Shown: positions 10,541 through 20,182 of the stretch, in pieces
Layout of the letters: each line of letters starts with the position of its first letter
Numbering within the stretch: the first letter of the stretch is position 1
From: Oscarella lobularis
Lineage: Eukaryota; Porifera; Homoscleromorpha; Homosclerophorida; Oscarellidae
DNA length: 64,000 nt
NCBI RefSeq assembly: GCF_947507565.1
Contig: NC_089179.1
Coordinates: 2,993,747-3,057,746 of the forward strand
Reading direction: 5' to 3'
Notes under the pieces: generated by a model
What the model was told of the DNA's origin: nothing
The model's input: the letters and a program-made list of their open reading frames with translations, nothing else
Databases searched by the model: none
Made by a program: the position numbers and the translations under genes

Positions 10541-12018
10541 ATGACTCTTTTCTGTGTAGTACCTGGCTTTTTGCCAAAGCCTAAGACAACAACTGTTGAA
10601 ATTTATGAAGGTCAAGCCCTTGAGCGCTACTGTTACTTTGGTGCAAAGTTGCGCCCGTCTTTGGACGCGGGCTGGCGCTTTGTCCCATCTAAGCATCTCG
10701 CAGAGTCGGAGAGAGGGATTAGGATCAAGATTTCTGTCATTCCTCGTTTTGTCATTCTTCAGATACCTTCAATTGAAAAACAAGATGAGGGAATTTGGGA
10801 ATGTGTCAATAACAACAGAAGAATCGTGCACAGACTAAAACTTGTTGTAAGAGGTGCGTATAACTCAAATGCCTAAACTGGTTCATTTTATAAAGTGTTT
10901 TCTAGACACTCCGCTAATTCGATTGACTTTGGATAGGTCAACTGGAGTAGTTGGCGGATCCGCAAAGTTTAGTTGTTTCTTTGACGCCGACATCGAAATG
11001 TACATGTTTTGGTTTCATAATGGCAAAGTGGTTCACGCTAGCCTAAAGTACATTGTTCGATCGCATAAGAACGGTATGACGTTGAGAATCACATCATTGG
11101 AGAAGAGCGACAAAGGAACCGTTTCATGCCGAGCTATTACAGACAGATTTAATTCTACAAGTGTTAGGGCAACTCGTGTGCTTCAAGTCGAATCTTCTCC
11201 CTCAGTTTCCGTGAGTCCAATGAGAGTGACAACCTACATTGGTGCTAAGGTAACATTTTTTTGCAACGTTTCGGGTGATCCTAAACCAAACATAACCTGG
11301 TTTCAAATGTGCAATGGGTCTAATGTAGTCCTCAGTATGAAGCAAGAGCTTACTTTGCTTCACGTTTTGAAAAGCAGTTGTGAAAGGTACACTTGTATTG
11401 CACAAAACATCCATGGTGTGCGAAGGGAGGCAGTTAGGCTAAAAGTTAAAGGTGAGTAGTTTTTCGCGATAGCAGTGAATATCAAATGTAGCTGTTTCTA
11501 TAGAGCATGCACTAAAGATTGAAAACGTTTATGGCTCAACTTTATTTCTTCCTTGTCCTTCAAGTAGAGGAAAGCCGCTACCTGAGGAACGGATGAATTG
11601 GTATAAAAGTGGCGATAATTCTAGTTTTAGTGAAAAGCACTACAAAGTGGTATCTTCTCTCAAAAGAGGCTTTGGCATTGTGATAAAAAATGTGACGGAA
11701 GCTGATAGCGGAATATATAAGTGTATTTGGAGAGGATACACAAACAACGCAGTATCTCAGAAAACCTTCATTGTAAGGGTCCCGAGTGAGAAACCTGACA
11801 AGCCGAAGGTGATGATTTTCAATTCATCGGATATCGCTCACGAGTCTGTTAGCCAAGGAAATGCTTCTCTCAACAACTCAGATTTCAAAACCGTTTTTGA
11901 CATGGATCTTCCTGGTGGTTCAATCAATAACGCTGACGGCATTCGTTCAAGTCCTATTATTACCTTTGTTATCTCGTTTCTGATTTTCAAGAGTTTGTTT
12001 TTGATGATAAATTTCTGA
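10541..12018 (+). CDS. Four-Ig-domain protein, predicted GPI-anchored (copy 1)
   Basis: Exons: 10560-10853 (in-frame ATG at 10541, or an unseen upstream signal exon spliced at 10560), 10906-11451, 11504-12018; phase-1 junctions. Exon 1 encodes Ig1 (RYCYFGAK, GWRFVP, DEGIWECV). Exon 2 encodes Ig2 (KFSCFFDAD, MFWFHNG, KGTVSCRA) and Ig3 (VTFFCNVSGDPKPNITWF, YTCIAQNIHG). Exon 3 encodes Ig4 (LFLPCPSS, MNWYKSG, ADSGIYKCIW), a linker, and a C-terminal hydrophobic stretch (SSPIITFVISFLIFKSLFLM) ending three residues before the stop with no charged cytoplasmic tail. That is the pattern of a GPI-attachment signal, with small residues (NNADG) before it as a possible omega region. Paralog at 25226-26680. 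Likely an outer-leaflet adhesion or recognition molecule. Confidence 0.8.
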
Positions 12019-13517
12019 GCTTTTCATTGTTAACATAACTTTTGTATGCCGAAACCAAAGTTGCCGAATTGGAACGCGCGCTCTTTAATCCGGGCATTCT
12101 TTCGTTTCAAAACTTCGCGATTCTGGCTCTATCGTCTTCTCTTCAAGCGCCTCAACCGTCCTTACCGCTACATCCTGGCATATGAAAAGAGTTTTCCTTT
12201 CTCTTTGGTGGTGAGCTCTTCTTGTTTACGCACAGTCGACCGTCTTCGAAGTTCCTATCTATGGCTCCCGGCCTTGCTGGACACATGCGATCTTCGATAT
12301 CGTTTCCAACTTTTCAAGAGCAAGATAGATAGAGGCGCGTGGAAAGAGGCTCGCTTTTATTTGTTCGTAAGGCCTCTTTCTAACACAGGGTGTCTGGAGG
12401 ATTAGCCTTGAGCTGAAGACAATCCCTGTATAAATAAATATCTCACTCACTCACTCACTCACTCACACTCTCGTAGTTCATGCAGTAGAGGTAGAGCACG
12501 GATATCTATTCGGGGGCAGAGTCTTTAGTGAAGTGTATGTCGGAACATTTTTATAAAATTTATGCTATATTCGTCCCGCGTCGCTAAAACATTTTGCAGA
12601 GATGAGGAATTCTTGATTTCTAAAGCCGACTTTCTTTTAGAGCGAGAGCCAATCACTCTACGTTTGTGCATATCAGCACTATCATTTCGCGTTGATCGAG
12701 ATGCTATTACGGCAACCTCTAATTAATTAAGTCTTCAACACTGCAAGTACAGTACTTCAGGGTCTTTAGGATGCACTTACCCTACCTTTCCGACTTCGAA
12801 GTACTAAATTTCTTATCATTTAGCCACGAAACGCGAGCGTGGGAGCCGTATAGAAAGATTCAAACGAAAACGGGACCTCGGTTGTTTTTCGCCTAACGCT
12901 GCTCCGGGACTTGAATTCTTTCAAAACAAACATACACCCCTAACCCTAACATTCCATCCAACCGCGCCGCTCCGGTCACTGCGGATCTTCCAGCGAACAA
13001 GTTTGCCCTGAAATTCGAACACTGTTGCGTCACGTTTTTCGCCACCTAAGTTTTCCTAAACAATGAGGTACATGTCTCATCGCGTCTAGCTTTGGCATGA
13101 AGGAACATTAAACGTGCCGAACTTAGGTGGCACTCCTTCTTCGGCTTACGACTGTCACCGCTTTCGTTTCTCGGCGTCTCCGTTGCTTTCATTCTTGTCG
13201 TTTCGCCGTCTCGCGGGCACGATTCGCTCCAAAATGGAACGCTTCCTCTGGCGACATCGGAGGAAGTGAGACCCGCGCCGCAATGTTTGTGTTAATTAAC
13301 AGACTTTGTTTAGACGAACGCGTCCGCCTCTTGTGAGTTGCGCGCTCTTCCTACCAACAGTCTGTTGCAAGGTGAGAGATTGCACGTGGATGTTGCAGCG
13401 TTTTGCATGGGAAAATAAAAACTTTTATCAGTCTCTGCTTTCGTATGGCGCGAGCGCGGCTGCCTGCGTCGTCTCATCAGCGCCGAATTTGTTTAATTAC
13501 TCGTGTCTCGCGTTATA
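12019..13517. other. End of Ig block 1 and intergenic region
   Basis: From 12019 to about 12725 the sequence still matches 26681-27313 in the second Ig block, and then homology stops. A 119-codon + frame (12046-12405) loses its frame against its duplicate, so I read it as 3' UTR or spacer. A (TCAC)n run lies at 12441-12467 and a short ccctaaccctaac stretch near 12935. The rest up to 13517 shows no conserved protein. Confidence 0.45.
12441..12467. repeat. (TCAC)n microsatellite
   Basis: About six to seven tandem TCAC units. They are absent from the corresponding site of the duplicated block near 27060, where the flanking sequence is shorter, so the repeat arose or was lost after duplication. 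Confidence 0.85.
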
Positions 13518-13700
13518 GGGGTGAACAACGATGCGACGTCGATTTCTCAATTGATAGCCGTTGTGCACGTCGTCGGCGCGTTTTCTATCTTTGTATTGTC
13601 TATTATTGCACTTTCCGTTGTTTACGTTTATTGCGCGAAGGATCGCTACTCGGGCAGTCGTCGTTCCGTTGACGTTCCATTGAACGAAAGTCGACATGTC
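13518..13700 (+). other. Possible orphan transmembrane exon
   Basis: After an AG acceptor at 13516-13517, an open frame reads ISQLIAVVHVVGAFSIFVLS then a basic stretch (CAKDRYSGSRR). It resembles the transmembrane/juxtamembrane exon of the truncated receptor kinase at 15803 (ISQLAIILSVVVSF, then CRSDRR). It lies just upstream of that gene's signal peptide. It may be the remnant of a duplicated receptor. Confidence 0.3.
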
Positions 13701-13709
13701 GCTTTTTCA

Positions 13710-16700
13710 ATGAATTGTTTTCGATTTCTCATCGTCGTTGCGGTCGCCATTGCAAAAGCTAAAGGAAGCTATTATCCATTGAATTTCCCCTGTCCGCAGT
13801 GTTCAGGTACCGCAAAATCTGTTTGGCATTTCATGCGCTCCCATGGTTTCTAATAATTCGTACGACTTTTATGGCACTGAGTGGAATAATGGCTGCAGTT
13901 TCGAGAGCCTTGTCAGCATTGGCAGTTCTCACGAACAGGCTTTCGTATTTTCTCTCCTCGTGGACTTACATACCGATATTTGGATTGGCTTGACGCGAGG
14001 AAACGCTGATCAGTTCTACTGGGTCAATAGAGCTCAAGTAACGTGCGTGTACAGTAGCTGTAGTTACGCGGTGAATACGGTAATAAAGCGTACGTGCATG
14101 CAGGTATGTTTTGTGGGCTGGCGGAGAACCGAGTTCTAACCGTCATCGTAAGTGCGCTGCGATCGAGTCTAGCACCGGCTACTGGAAGACAGTTGACTGC
14201 TATGACTTCAAATTAAAAGACTATGCAAAAAAGCTCTCGGTAAGCTATAGCTGTTTCACGTTCTTCAAATAGTTAATACCCTGTTGCCGTTTTGCTTTCT
14301 AGTTGATTTTAGCAACAGAGTGCGCCGACACAAAGCGCCTTTTTATGATCGGTGCCGAAAGAATGAGCTTTACTTTAACGACGCCTCCTATTATTTGTCT
14401 AACGACACGCAATCGCGAGCAGTCGCAGAACAAAAGTGCAAAAGCCGCGGGGCTCAGCTCGTTTCAATACGAAGCATTCACGAGAATGCATTTGTTGGAA
14501 AGGAAACGTCAGCGATCGCGAGACCGATATATTGGATTGGGTTGGCTAACAGCAAATCGTCGAGTGCGTGGCTTGACGGCTCACCCGTCTCTTTCACCCG
14601 ATGGGCCAAGTATGAGCCAATGTATCAGAACGGTGAATGCGTTGCATTTGGATTTGACGGACGTGACTTCACTTGGTCTGTTGCCAATTGCGCTATCAAA
14701 GTTGGATACATCTGCAAAAGTGCGTTTGCTAGCGGTTCCCTAGTAAGATTTTGTCAAGTAATTTTGTCTTAGGAGTTCGAAAGGGCTCAAGTGCTCTAAC
14801 TGCTCTTAGCCCTTCTTTAGAGCCTTACGGTAGTGTCTAACGTCTATAACATGGATCTCTAATAATTACTTTAATTTCCTAATTTTTCTTAGACTACTTA
14901 TGTCCGTGGGATTGGGAGCTGATTGGAAACCGGTGCTTCAAACGAATTGACAATTTGAAGACGTGGCGGGAGTCGTTGGCTAACTGCCAAGGCTTACGCA
15001 ATGGCTCTCTTGCCAGCATCCATTCTATTAAAGAACAGCGCGATTTTTCTGAACTTTTCGGCGCAGACGAGACTTGGATTGGCCTAAATGACATTGACAA
15101 CGAAGGCTTATACGTTTGGGCTGATGGTTCTTCCGTTGCTTTTTCGAATTGGAGGACAGAAAGAAAAAGGAGTTTTTTCATGAACATTTCGAACAGCTGT
15201 GTCGCTGCAAAAAGCGGTTCTTGGAACGCAAGGAATTGTGTGAGGAAGATGCAAAGTGTGTGCGTAGCGCGAGCAGTTTGGGGTAAGAGAAGGCTGTATT
15301 ATATTATATAACGTTACTTATCATTGTTACTATAGCGCACTTGTCCTTTTAGATTTTGATGAGTGTGAATTACCGTCTACTTGTCATTTATTGGCAGTTT
15401 GCTACAATTTAATTGGATCGTACCAGTGCAGGTGCATGAACGGGTTCTTTGGTGATGGACTCAACTGCGCAGATTTGGATGAGTGTAGCAGGAAGGAGGC
15501 GAACAATTGTCATGACTACGCAACGTGCCATAATACTTTTGGATCGTACCAGTGCAGGTGCATGAACGGGTTCTTTGGTGATGGACTCAACTGCACAGAT
15601 TTGGATGAGTGTAGCAGGAACGGAACACATTGTCAAGGTAGGAGTATAATATACCTTCTATTCTACTCCTGCATGGTCAAGGTAGAAACAATAATCTTGT
15701 TCATTGGTAAAAGCGCGCGTGCTCGTCCCTAATTAATTAAACGCTGTTTGAGTTGCGATGCATTGCATTTAGGCGTTCTTATCGTTTCTCTCTGTCTTGC
15801 AGATTCGCAGATTTCACAACTTGCTATCATTTTGTCTGTCGTTGTCTCCTTTGCCTTTCCTATCATCATTGCTGTGGCTGTCTACGTCCGCTGCCGCAGT
15901 GATAGACGTCGCTTTGCTGATCCTCTGAGTTTGCCTGATTCCGAATCCTTCAAGAGACTCGATGAATGGGAAATCAATCACGACGACATGTATCTTCTGG
16001 AGAAAATTGGCGAAGGTTTTTTCGGCGTCGTCCATAAAGCACAGCTCTTGCATAGGCCGACATCGCTTTGTAAGACCGTGCGTCATCCAAACAGTGGCAG
16101 AGACGGGACTGAAAAGAATTCCTTCGTTGCATGTAAAATGCTTAAGGGTAAGGGTGCAGATATACCTGGCATAGCCTGCGTCATTTGATTTTTTTTCTTC
16201 TCGTTACTTTTCAGGGAGGCATCAACTAGAGGACGATTTTCTGAAAGAAATCAATCTTATGAAGGGAATCGGTCGGCATCAACATATTATCAACATGCTT
16301 GCGTGCATAGCGAAAAGCCAGCCGTTGTGCTTGATTGTGGAATACTGCTGTCACGGCGATCTACTTAACTTCCTTAGGAGAGGAAGACACGCGGTATGTT
16401 TAAACGTAATCGGGTGCGTTTTTTAATTAATACACTTAATATCTCGTTCCAGTTGGATCAAAGTCACTCTATAGTCGTGGACTTGGAGGCAGGAGCCCAA
16501 GCTTTTTATGAGCAAAGTATCATGATTGTTTTTTTCTAGCTGTCTTCCAATTCTGAAGAACGGAAACAGAACGAGGAGACGGAAATTGAGCAGGAGAGGA
16601 GCACAGACAACGCCAAGGTTGTCCAGAAGGATAATTGTGAGGAAAAAGTTGAAAGTCAAAATAATGAGAATATCGCGTTGACGTTTACGACTTCCGATCT

Positions 16701-16734
16701 TCTATCATTTGCCTGGCAAATTGCATCGGGAATG
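13710..16734 (+). pseudogene. C-type lectin/EGF receptor tyrosine kinase, cut off inside the kinase domain
   Basis: Signal peptide MNCFRFLIVVAVAIAKAKG (13710-13806). Three C-type lectin-like domains follow: a first one in pieces (about 13843-14037 and 14104-14238), a complete second (about 14303-14719; WIGLANSKSSSAWLDGS, WSVANCA) and a third (14893-15282; CPWDWELIGNRCF, WIGLNDIDNEG). Next come two calcium-binding EGF modules (15353-15637; DLDECS) and a transmembrane/juxtamembrane/kinase exon (15803-16147) with the glycine loop GEGFFGVV and FVACKML. Exons 16215-16393 (DFLKEINLMKG, hinge LIVEYCCHGDLLNFL) and 16540-16734 (kinase insert, LLSFAWQIASGM) follow. The GM codons normally precede the HRD catalytic loop, but an inverted repeat starts at 16821 and no HRD, DFG or C-lobe follows. 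I could not join the first lectin domain's pieces in one frame. Junctions from the third lectin domain on are phase-consistent. Probably a pseudogene or a non-catalytic receptor. Confidence 0.65.
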
Positions 16735-17753
16735 GTACGTGCAAGCTGGGTATTCTTATCTGAAGGTAAAGCAATTTTTTGTCCGGTAGGATTATCTGAG
16801 TGGAGTGGGGCTAGTTCATCGCAGCTCAGTTCGTCCGGTCACTCTCAACGCCTCGCGTCGTTTCGGCTACTACTGTTCGACTGTGACTCCTACTAACTCA
16901 CGCGACAGCTCACGTGTTATTTCGATTTGTTTGCGATTGCTTCCACGGTGCTTCTTTCAAAACCCCTTAGAAGCTACTTCACAAAAACAGATAGGCGCGA
17001 TGAAGCTCATGCAATAGCCATACATAATTAGAGGTGAACATAAATTTCAGGGTCACCAAATGCACGTGTAAGATTAAGTGATACCGTTCTTCGTTTCTGG
17101 CCTAAAGCAAAGCTTAAGGCAGAGTGGGTCGGGTCATGAGATGTAGATAAAAATAATTCCTACTTCAGTGGGCCCCTTCGACAAGAGGAAACCCAATGCA
17201 GTCACCGAAATCAAATGAAGGCTGCACTGAAACGGGTCTATAATCACTCTAAAGTCTTAGACTCAATAGGGTCCCACTTACAACTGCGTTTCCAAAACTG
17301 CCTCTTTCAACATATTCTGTCGTACTTGAATCACTTGAGAAGAGGCTTCCGTAACAGCCAGAAAGCTAAGAGAGCGTTACATTATGTGCACTGTGTCTAT
17401 TAGAAAACGTTTATCACAACTACACCAAAATTGATATTATTTCAAGTAAAGTATCCTCGTTCTCGTTGTCTTTCTCACCTCTATGCAAACTCAACGAACT
17501 AGCCACCGTAGCCGTTCCTTTGGTGCAACGGTCTTCGATTCCTAAGTCAAATTGCTCAAAATGGGGGCCCCCCTCTAAGAAAATGCTCTTTTCTCTTACA
17601 GTGCATCAGACGCGTCTCACGCCAAATTCACATATCAAACAGCCGTAGATCCTGTCGCTCTAAGGTCACAAAAACCCCCAATAGGCGAAATGAACGCTTT
17701 TACGAGGTTCGGCAGCGTCATAGAAACATTACCAGCAACTGATGCCTGCCAAG

Positions 17754-17819
17754 TGTGACGGTAGTGCGCTAACCCTAGCTAATTGGGGCCTAATAGATCA
17801 TTCATCCTCTCACGATACA
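17754..17819 (+). repeat. 5' LTR (66 bp)
   Basis: Starts tgtgacgg and ends cgataca. It is identical to the 3' copy and unusually short for an LTR. Confidence 0.8.
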
Positions 17820-17829
17820 TGGTGACAGG

Positions 17830-18702
17830 ATGGGTCACTTGCGCTCTCCTATGCGCGCCTCGCCGTCGCTCTACGACGCAAGAGCATCTCCTATACTCGC
17901 CTCGCCGTCGTGCTACGACGCAAGAGTACCTCCTCTACTCACCTCGCCGTCGTGCTACGACGCAAGAGTACCTACTGCGCTTTCCTCGCCGTCGCTCTAC
18001 GACGCAAGCCTACTTTCTGCTCTCTCCTCGCCGTCGCTCTACGACGCAATCCCACCTACTGCAACGCCATCGTCCGTCTCTCGCGCTTCTCCTCGATTTT
18101 CGTCGTCTCGCTTGAGCGACGACGCACGCTTGCCTTCTTTTCTGCCTTCTTCTACGTCTTCTTCTCTGCCTTCTTCTACGTTCTCTTCTTTTCTGCCTTC
18201 TTCTCTGCCTTCTTCGCCGTCCGCATCGCCAATCTTACCTTCTTCTACGCCTTCTTCTATGTCTTCTTCGCCGTCCGCATCGCCGTCTGCTCGTCCGCTC
18301 GTTTTCACCTTACCACCGTCTGCCTGTCTGCTCTCTTTCACTTCGCGACCTCCCACGTCGTCTCTCTCTCACTCATCTATGCTCTCTACGCCGTCGCGCT
18401 CACGTAAAGACTCTCACCTATCTTCGTCGACCGTTTCGCTGCTCCGACTTCGCCGCGCGTCCTCGATCGTGCGGCCGACCAGCGTCCCTCTGCCGGCGAG
18501 TTCAAAGGCCGCAGCGCTGATACCATCGCAGACGCCTGGCAACCGTTGCGCCAAGCGTGGGACGCGTACGCGTTCACTACTCTCGTTACGCACCTGTCCG
18601 ACATTTATCTCACGGATCTGCCGCCCATCGCCCGAAGAAAGATGCACTACTCCGCTGTACTCCGACGCTTTTTCTCCTGACCATCCACGTGCGCAGTGTT
18701 GA
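17830..18702 (+). CDS. Ser/Pro-rich open frame inside the TRIM-like element
   Basis: 290 codons starting ten bases after the 5' LTR. The first third contains five 42-bp tandem units (starts at 17858, 17900, 17942, 17984, 18026), giving a 14-residue repeat built on SPS(L/C)YDA. The rest is serine/proline-rich low complexity. It resembles no Gag, protease or polymerase domain that I know. A second frame near 18426-18680 reads with a more protein-like composition (ADAWQPLRQAWDAY), so the true coding content is uncertain. It may be a remnant or a non-coding purine/pyrimidine-biased filler. Confidence 0.3.
   Translation: MGHLRSPMRASPSLYDARASPILASPSCYDARVPPLLTSPSCYDARVPTALSSPSLYDASLLSALSSPSLYDAIPPTATPSSVSRASPRFSSSRLSDDARLPSFLPSSTSSSLPSSTFSSFLPSSLPSSPSASPILPSSTPSSMSSSPSASPSARPLVFTLPPSACLLSFTSRPPTSSLSHSSMLSTPSRSRKDSHLSSSTVSLLRLRRASSIVRPTSVPLPASSKAAALIPSQTPGNRCAKRGTRTRSLLSLRTCPTFISRICRPSPEERCTTPLYSDAFSPDHPRAQC
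17858..18048 (+). repeat. 42-bp tandem repeat, five units
   Basis: Units begin cctcgccgtcg at 17858, 17900, 17942, 17984 and 18026, with exactly 42 bp spacing and mismatches mostly in the second half of each unit. It lies inside the LTR element. Confidence 0.85.
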
Positions 18703-18775
18703 ACTCTTAACTCTTCTTTGTGTTGTCTGTGTAGTCTACTTTTTTTTTGTTTTGTTTTGTTTGAAGAAGGGGGGA

Positions 18776-18841
18776 TGTGACGGTAGTGCGCTAACCCTAG
18801 CTAATTGGGGCCTAATAGATCATTCATCCTCTCACGATACA
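18776..18841 (+). repeat. 3' LTR (66 bp)
   Basis: Identical to 17754-17819, preceded by the purine tract gaagaagggggga and followed by the ccaag target-site duplication. Confidence 0.8.
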
Positions 18842-19073
18842 CCAAGTAGCGAAGCAACGCTTTTTACCGCCAAATGTAGGTCTTCGACTTCTCGCTAAAG
18901 AGTCACGAAGATCTTTCCCACGGCACAATAGCGCGCGCTCTGCGTTTCCTAGGCGACTCGTGTTGTATGACGCAGAATGACGCCACCATTTCAAAGCAAC
19001 TTTATCTGCAAAAGATCAAAAGATTAATTAATTTGTTTACTATCTGAAATTGACACGTTGTCTCGTTTAGTTT

Positions 19074-20180
19074 CTTTGAAATGGTGACGTCATACAGCAC
19101 GAGACGCCTAGGAAACGCAGAGCGCGCGCTATTGTGCCGTGGGAAACTCGCGAGAAGTCGATGACCTACATTTGGCCGGTAAAAAGCGTTGCTTCGCTAC
19201 TTGGCAGGCATCAGTTGCTGGTAATGTTTCTCTGACGCTGCCGAACCTTGTAAAAGCGTTCATTTCGCCTATTTGGGGTTTTTGTGACCTTAGAGCGACA
19301 GGATTTACGGCTGTTTGATATGTGAATTTGGCGTGAGACGCGTCTGATGCACTGTAAGAGAAAAGAGCGCGATTTTCTTAGAGGGGGCCCCCATCTAAGC
19401 AATTTGACTTGGGAATCGAAGACCGTTGCACCAAAGGAACGGCTACGGTGGCTAGTTCGTTGAGTTTGCATCGATGTGACAGAGACGACGAGAAGGAGGA
19501 TACTTTACAATTAATGAAATACTGTAATATCAATTTTGGTGAAGTTGTGATAAACATTTTCTATTAGACATAGTGCACATAACATAACGCTCTCTTAGCT
19601 TGCTGGCTGTTACGGAAGCCTCTTCTCAAGTGATTCAAGTACGACAGAATATGTTGAAAGAGGCAGTTTTGGAAACGCAGTTGTAAGTGGGACCCTATTG
19701 AGTCTAAGACTTTAGAGTGATTATAGACCCGTTTCAGTGCAGCCTTCCATTTGAATTCGGTGACTGCATTGGGTTTCCTCTTGTCGAAGGGGCCCACTGA
19801 AGTAGGAATTATTTTTATCTACATCTCATGACCCGACCCACTCTGCTTTAAGCTTTGCTTTAGGCCAGAAACGAAGAACGGTATCACTTAATCTTACACG
19901 TGCATTTGGTGACCCTGAAATTTATGTTCACCTCTAATTATGTATGGCTATTGCATGAGCTTCATCGCGCCTATCTGCCTACCTCTTTTTGTGAAGTAGC
20001 TTCTAAGGGGTTTTGAAAGAAGCACCGTGGAAGCAATCGCAAACAAATCGAAATAACACGTGAGCTGTCGCGTGAGTTAGTAGGAGTCACAGTCGAACAG
20101 TAGTAGCCGAAACGACGCGAGGCGTTGAGAGTGACCAGACGAACTGAGCTGCACTTTTACGCCGCTGTTTCTCTCACTCT
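19074..20180 (+). repeat. Promoter-side repeat, copy C
   Basis: Direct-orientation counterpart of copy A (about 4600-5715), at the start of the second Ig block. It carries the same intact target site (gctacttggcaggc near 19200) that copy B has lost to the LTR element. Homology continues without a break into the downstream Ig-FN3 gene. Confidence 0.75.
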
Positions 20181-20182
20181 CA

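Larger units (their letters stand above)
17754..18841 (+). mobile_element. Miniature LTR retrotransposon (TRIM-like), complete
   Basis: 1,088 bp bounded by two identical 66-bp direct repeats (17754-17819 and 18776-18841) that begin TG and end CA. The element is flanked by a 5-bp duplication ccaag (17749-17753 and 18842-18846). Directly after the 5' LTR is tggtgacagg, the usual TGG start of a tRNA primer-binding site. Directly before the 3' LTR is a polypurine tract (gaagaagggggga, 18763-18775). There is no reverse transcriptase, integrase or protease. The two related copies of the host repeat, near 4757 and 19200, have the uninterrupted cttgg/ccaag empty site. Identical LTRs point to a recent insertion. 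Mobilisation must have used another element's enzymes. Confidence 0.85.
16821..19070 (-). repeat. Promoter-side repeat, inverted copy B (interrupted by an LTR element)
   Basis: Reverse complement of copy A (about 4530-5684), interrupted at 17754-18841 by a miniature LTR element. Its left end abuts the truncated receptor kinase and its right end touches copy C head-to-head at about 19070. B and C together form a large inverted repeat with almost no spacer. Confidence 0.8.

Noticed and set aside
12046-12405. 119-codon plus-strand frame after the GPI-Ig gene, with a counterpart at 26732
   Set aside because: The two copies lose frame correspondence through indels, so it is read as 3' UTR or spacer.
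12930-12955. Telomere-like ccctaaccctaac
   Set aside because: Only two units; similar ctaaccctagc occurs by chance in the LTR. No array.
18039-18356. Acidic Glu/Gly-rich minus-strand frame inside the LTR element
   Set aside because: Complement of the low-complexity pyrimidine-rich stretch; composition artefact.
17754-18841. Alternative reading of the element as a DNA transposon or MITE
   Set aside because: The ends are direct, not inverted, and the TG/CA, primer-site and purine-tract layout with 5-bp duplication fits an LTR element.
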